Origin: Natrialbaceae archaeon Tc-Br11_E2g1
GTDB lineage: Archaea > Halobacteriota > Halobacteria > Halobacteriales > Natrialbaceae
Length of the DNA: 7,215 nucleotides
NCBI GenBank assembly: GCA_001564255.1
Contig: LKNC01000142.1
Span: forward strand, 1 to 7,215
Direction: 5' to 3'
The notes beneath the pieces are model-generated. The model did no database searches. It had not been told where the DNA came from and saw nothing but the letters and a program-made list of their open reading frames with translations. The translations under genes and the position numbers were made by a program. Positions within the stretch are counted from its first letter, which is position 1, and each line of letters starts with the position of its first letter. Shown piece by piece: positions 4,784-7,215 of this stretch.

Positions 4784-7215
4784 ATGGGGGAGCGACCGGC
4801 GACGATTCCCCTGGCTGAGGACGACCGCGCCCGGATCCCGTTCGCGCTGATCGGCGTGTTGTTACTGGTCACGAGCGCAACGTTCGTCGGCGTCCTCGAG
4901 TCCCGCCCCGAGCCGACCGTCGACGCCGACCCGTCGCTCGCGATGGATCGGACGGCGGCGGCCTCACAGACCGTCCTCCGTGACGCCGTCGACCGCGCCA
5001 CCGACGACGCCGCCCGCCAGCCCGTGACCGACGCGAACACGGCCGACCCCTGGGGGGCCGCCATCGACGCCGACGATCCCGACGAGACCTTCGAACGCTA
5101 TCTTCGGCTTCGTCTCTACCTCGAGGTCGAACGCCATCTCCCCGAGGCCGGCCAGGAGATCAGAGATGAGACCACGAGTTCCGTCTCCGTCCCCCCACTC
5201 GAGAGCAGCCAGGCCTCCGCAGAGGAGGCCGTAAACCGCGTCAACCTCGAGGTCGGCCACGAGTCCGGAACCAACGTCGCGCCCGGATTGCTCCGCGTGA
5301 CCGTCGAGGACGTGACGATCACGGTCGAACGGGACGGGGAGGTCCTCGGGGAACGGACCCAGGACCTCACGGTCACCGTCGCGACGACCGTCTTCGAACT
5401 CCACGAGAGGACCGCGGAGTACGAGCGCCAACTCGACATGGGCTTTTTCGAGGCCGACGACCACGAGGGCCTCGGTCGCCATTTCGCCACACGGATGTAT
5501 CCACTGAGCTGGGCGCGTGGCTACGCCCAGTACGGCGGCGCACCCATCCCGGAGGTCGTCGCAAACCGCCACGTCGAGGTGCTGGCAAACGACGCCGTCT
5601 TCACCACCCAGAAGTCCGTCTTCGGAACCGCTGATCCCCGAAACGAGCGGGTGATGATGAACGCCTGGGGGTGTCTGGCGGCCAAAGACGCCGATGAACT
5701 CTACAGCGGGACCTACGATCGGGGACCGGACGTCGTCGACGCCGAGGAGCTCTGTGACGGCCTCGAGTTCATCTATGGCGACGCCGACGGCGACCTCCCG
5801 CCGCCCCCCGATACCGGGGACGTCCTCGAGGGCACACCCGGGATGGACGAGACCGAAACCATCGAGGTAAACGAGCTGGCGGATCTCGCGTTCGCCGAAA
5901 CGCTCGCCGACGGCGACGTAGAGAGCGTCGTCGCGGACCTCCACGAGGTCGACGTCAGCGCCGACGTCGGACAGGCGAGAGACGACCACGACGAACCGAC
6001 GGTCCACCCACCGGCCGAAACCTACCGGGACGCCGATAACTGGACCGATCCACAGGTCACCGAATCGGAGACGACATCCACCGTACGCGTCGACCACCGC
6101 GAGTACACACCCGACGCCTCGAGTCGGACCACCGACTATCACGCCTTCGACGTGCGCGTGGTAAACGAACACTACGAAGAGCACATATGGTTTTACGGGG
6201 GCAACCGCACGGAAACCGGCCTGCCGGAGACCGCCACGGCGGACGCGACGGCGACCTCGGAGTTTACAGTCGAGATTACGCTCTCGGGAACCCACCCACG
6301 CGGGGACGTCAACGAAAACGGCATCGACCACGGCTACAGCTCGACGGGGTGGCCACACTTCTACCAGCACGACGACTACGCGTCCGTCCCCGACGCGGCC
6401 CTCGAGGAACTGCTCGACCTCGACCCCGACGACGACCTCGAGGCCGCCCTCGAGGCCCGCGTCTCCGATCCGGCGGACGTAGAGAGCGCGTCGGAACTGG
6501 AGGACGAACTCGACGTTACGGCGAGTGCGACGGTCGACGCCGACCCCGAAACAGACCTCATCCTCAAGGAGATCGCCCACGACCTGACTACCCTACGCGA
6601 GGAGGTCAGTGACGTAGACCACGAGTTCGAACGCCACGGGGTAATCCAGGGGGCACCCTTCGAGGACCTACAGGGGAAAGTCGACGACGAGAGCCGGTAC
6701 GTCTACGAGGGGTCGCCGGGAGCGACCTACGACAGCGCCGCCGACAAGGCCCGCGTCGAGGCCCGCGCGATCTACCTCGAGACGCTACTCGACCGACTCG
6801 AGGAAGTCGCCGACGCCCACGCCGACGTCCAGGACGGCCTCGAGGACGAACTCGGCGACGAGATCGACGCCACCGACGACGCTCTGGCCGACATGACCGC
6901 GTTCGCACAGGACGCCCTCGTCGACGACATCACGGAACACGAGGGCGACCTCGAGGGGTCACCGCTCCTCGAGGACGTCACGTTTACACCCTCCGGCTCG
7001 CCGACGTACCTCACACTCGAGGTCGTCGAACGGGAGGAAGTCCCCGCCGCAGGCGATACGAACCACGCACCGATGGCGGCGAAAAACGACAACTGGTTTG
7101 CGGTTCCCTACACCGAGGTCGCGGGGGATCTGTTGAGCGAGGTGTTGAGCGTCCTCGAGGACGACGAACAGGTGGTTACGTTGCGGACGGCGGGTGAGCT
7201 GTTGCAGTCTGCGGA
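4784..7215 (+). CDS. Very large acidic membrane-anchored surface protein, 3' partial (probable DUF7286 family)
   Basis: The ATG at 4784, 2 bases after the upstream TAA, opens a frame without stops to the right edge (810 codons), so the C terminus is missing. A charged leader (1-18) is followed by one hydrophobic helix (about 19-38, PFALIGVLLLV core). A long acidic region, probably outside the membrane, follows. Visible parts are: a helical block near 55-115; a strand-rich block near 155-205; a conserved-looking segment with W295, C297 and C324; a DADGD stretch (333-337) running into four prolines (339-342); a strand-rich stretch near 440-510 with the sequon N474-R-T and a DVNENG loop (508-513); and long acidic helices near 535-630 and 650-725. 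N419-W-T is another sequon. C297 and C324 are the only cysteines I see. No catalytic motif is recognised. Position next to the motor suggests a surface or periplasm-like component. The DUF7286 label is recalled from the RARIPFALIGVLLL start and not searched. Confidence 0.88.
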   Translation, partial: MGERPATIPLAEDDRARIPFALIGVLLLVTSATFVGVLESRPEPTVDADPSLAMDRTAAASQTVLRDAVDRATDDAARQPVTDANTADPWGAAIDADDPDETFERYLRLRLYLEVERHLPEAGQEIRDETTSSVSVPPLESSQASAEEAVNRVNLEVGHESGTNVAPGLLRVTVEDVTITVERDGEVLGERTQDLTVTVATTVFELHERTAEYERQLDMGFFEADDHEGLGRHFATRMYPLSWARGYAQYGGAPIPEVVANRHVEVLANDAVFTTQKSVFGTADPRNERVMMNAWGCLAAKDADELYSGTYDRGPDVVDAEELCDGLEFIYGDADGDLPPPPDTGDVLEGTPGMDETETIEVNELADLAFAETLADGDVESVVADLHEVDVSADVGQARDDHDEPTVHPPAETYRDADNWTDPQVTESETTSTVRVDHREYTPDASSRTTDYHAFDVRVVNEHYEEHIWFYGGNRTETGLPETATADATATSEFTVEITLSGTHPRGDVNENGIDHGYSSTGWPHFYQHDDYASVPDAALEELLDLDPDDDLEAALEARVSDPADVESASELEDELDVTASATVDADPETDLILKEIAHDLTTLREEVSDVDHEFERHGVIQGAPFEDLQGKVDDESRYVYEGSPGATYDSAADKARVEARAIYLETLLDRLEEVADAHADVQDGLEDELGDEIDATDDALADMTAFAQDALVDDITEHEGDLEGSPLLEDVTFTPSGSPTYLTLEVVEREEVPAAGDTNHAPMAAKNDNWFAVPYTEVAGDLLSEVLSVLEDDEQVVTLRTAGELLQSA

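Noticed and set aside
4964..6580. 538-codon open frame on the minus strand opposite the large gene
   Set aside because: It is a shadow of a GC-rich coding frame: the translation is low-complexity Val/Gly/Asp/Arg text mirroring the GTC/GAC codons, it shows no domain, and the plus frame continues cleanly across it with haloarchaeal codon use.

Overview
The window is very GC-rich, densely coding on the + strand only, and its proteins are strongly acidic with GTC/CTC/GAC/GAG codon preference. There are ATGA gene overlaps and one A/T-rich TATA-like box placed for a leaderless transcript. All of this points to a haloarchaeon (class Halobacteria). The sequence alone does not fix the genus.

Layout, left to right: (1) the 3' part of a secretion/pilus-type assembly ATPase (2-1606, open to the left edge); (2) a polytopic TadC/PilC/GspF-like membrane platform protein overlapping it by ATGA (1603-3297); (3) a 36-bp gap, the only real non-coding stretch, holding a TATA-like element (3301-3308) at the right distance for a leaderless mRNA starting at the next ATG; (4) a small protein with one N-terminal membrane helix and a prepilin-like RGQTEPL motif (3334-3825); (5) a second single-helix protein with an RAVST-type N terminus (3822-4781), overlapping by ATGA and preceded by a strong GGAGGTG Shine-Dalgarno; (6) a very large acidic protein anchored by one N-terminal helix (4784 to beyond the right edge), open for 810 codons.

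Together this is a type IV pilus/type II secretion-like locus. The cytoplasmic ATPase and the integral membrane platform form the motor, and the three downstream proteins look like exported or surface parts: candidate pseudopilins or minor pilins and a large extracytoplasmic subunit. From memory, the three match uncharacterised haloarchaeal families (DUF7285-, DUF7284- and DUF7286-like) that travel with such motors; these names need a profile search. No experimentally defined function is known to me for this set, so it is the best candidate here for an undescribed surface or secretion system.

There are no tRNA or rRNA genes, mobile elements, CRISPR arrays or stretches over 300 bases without a gene. 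Both edges cut genes.
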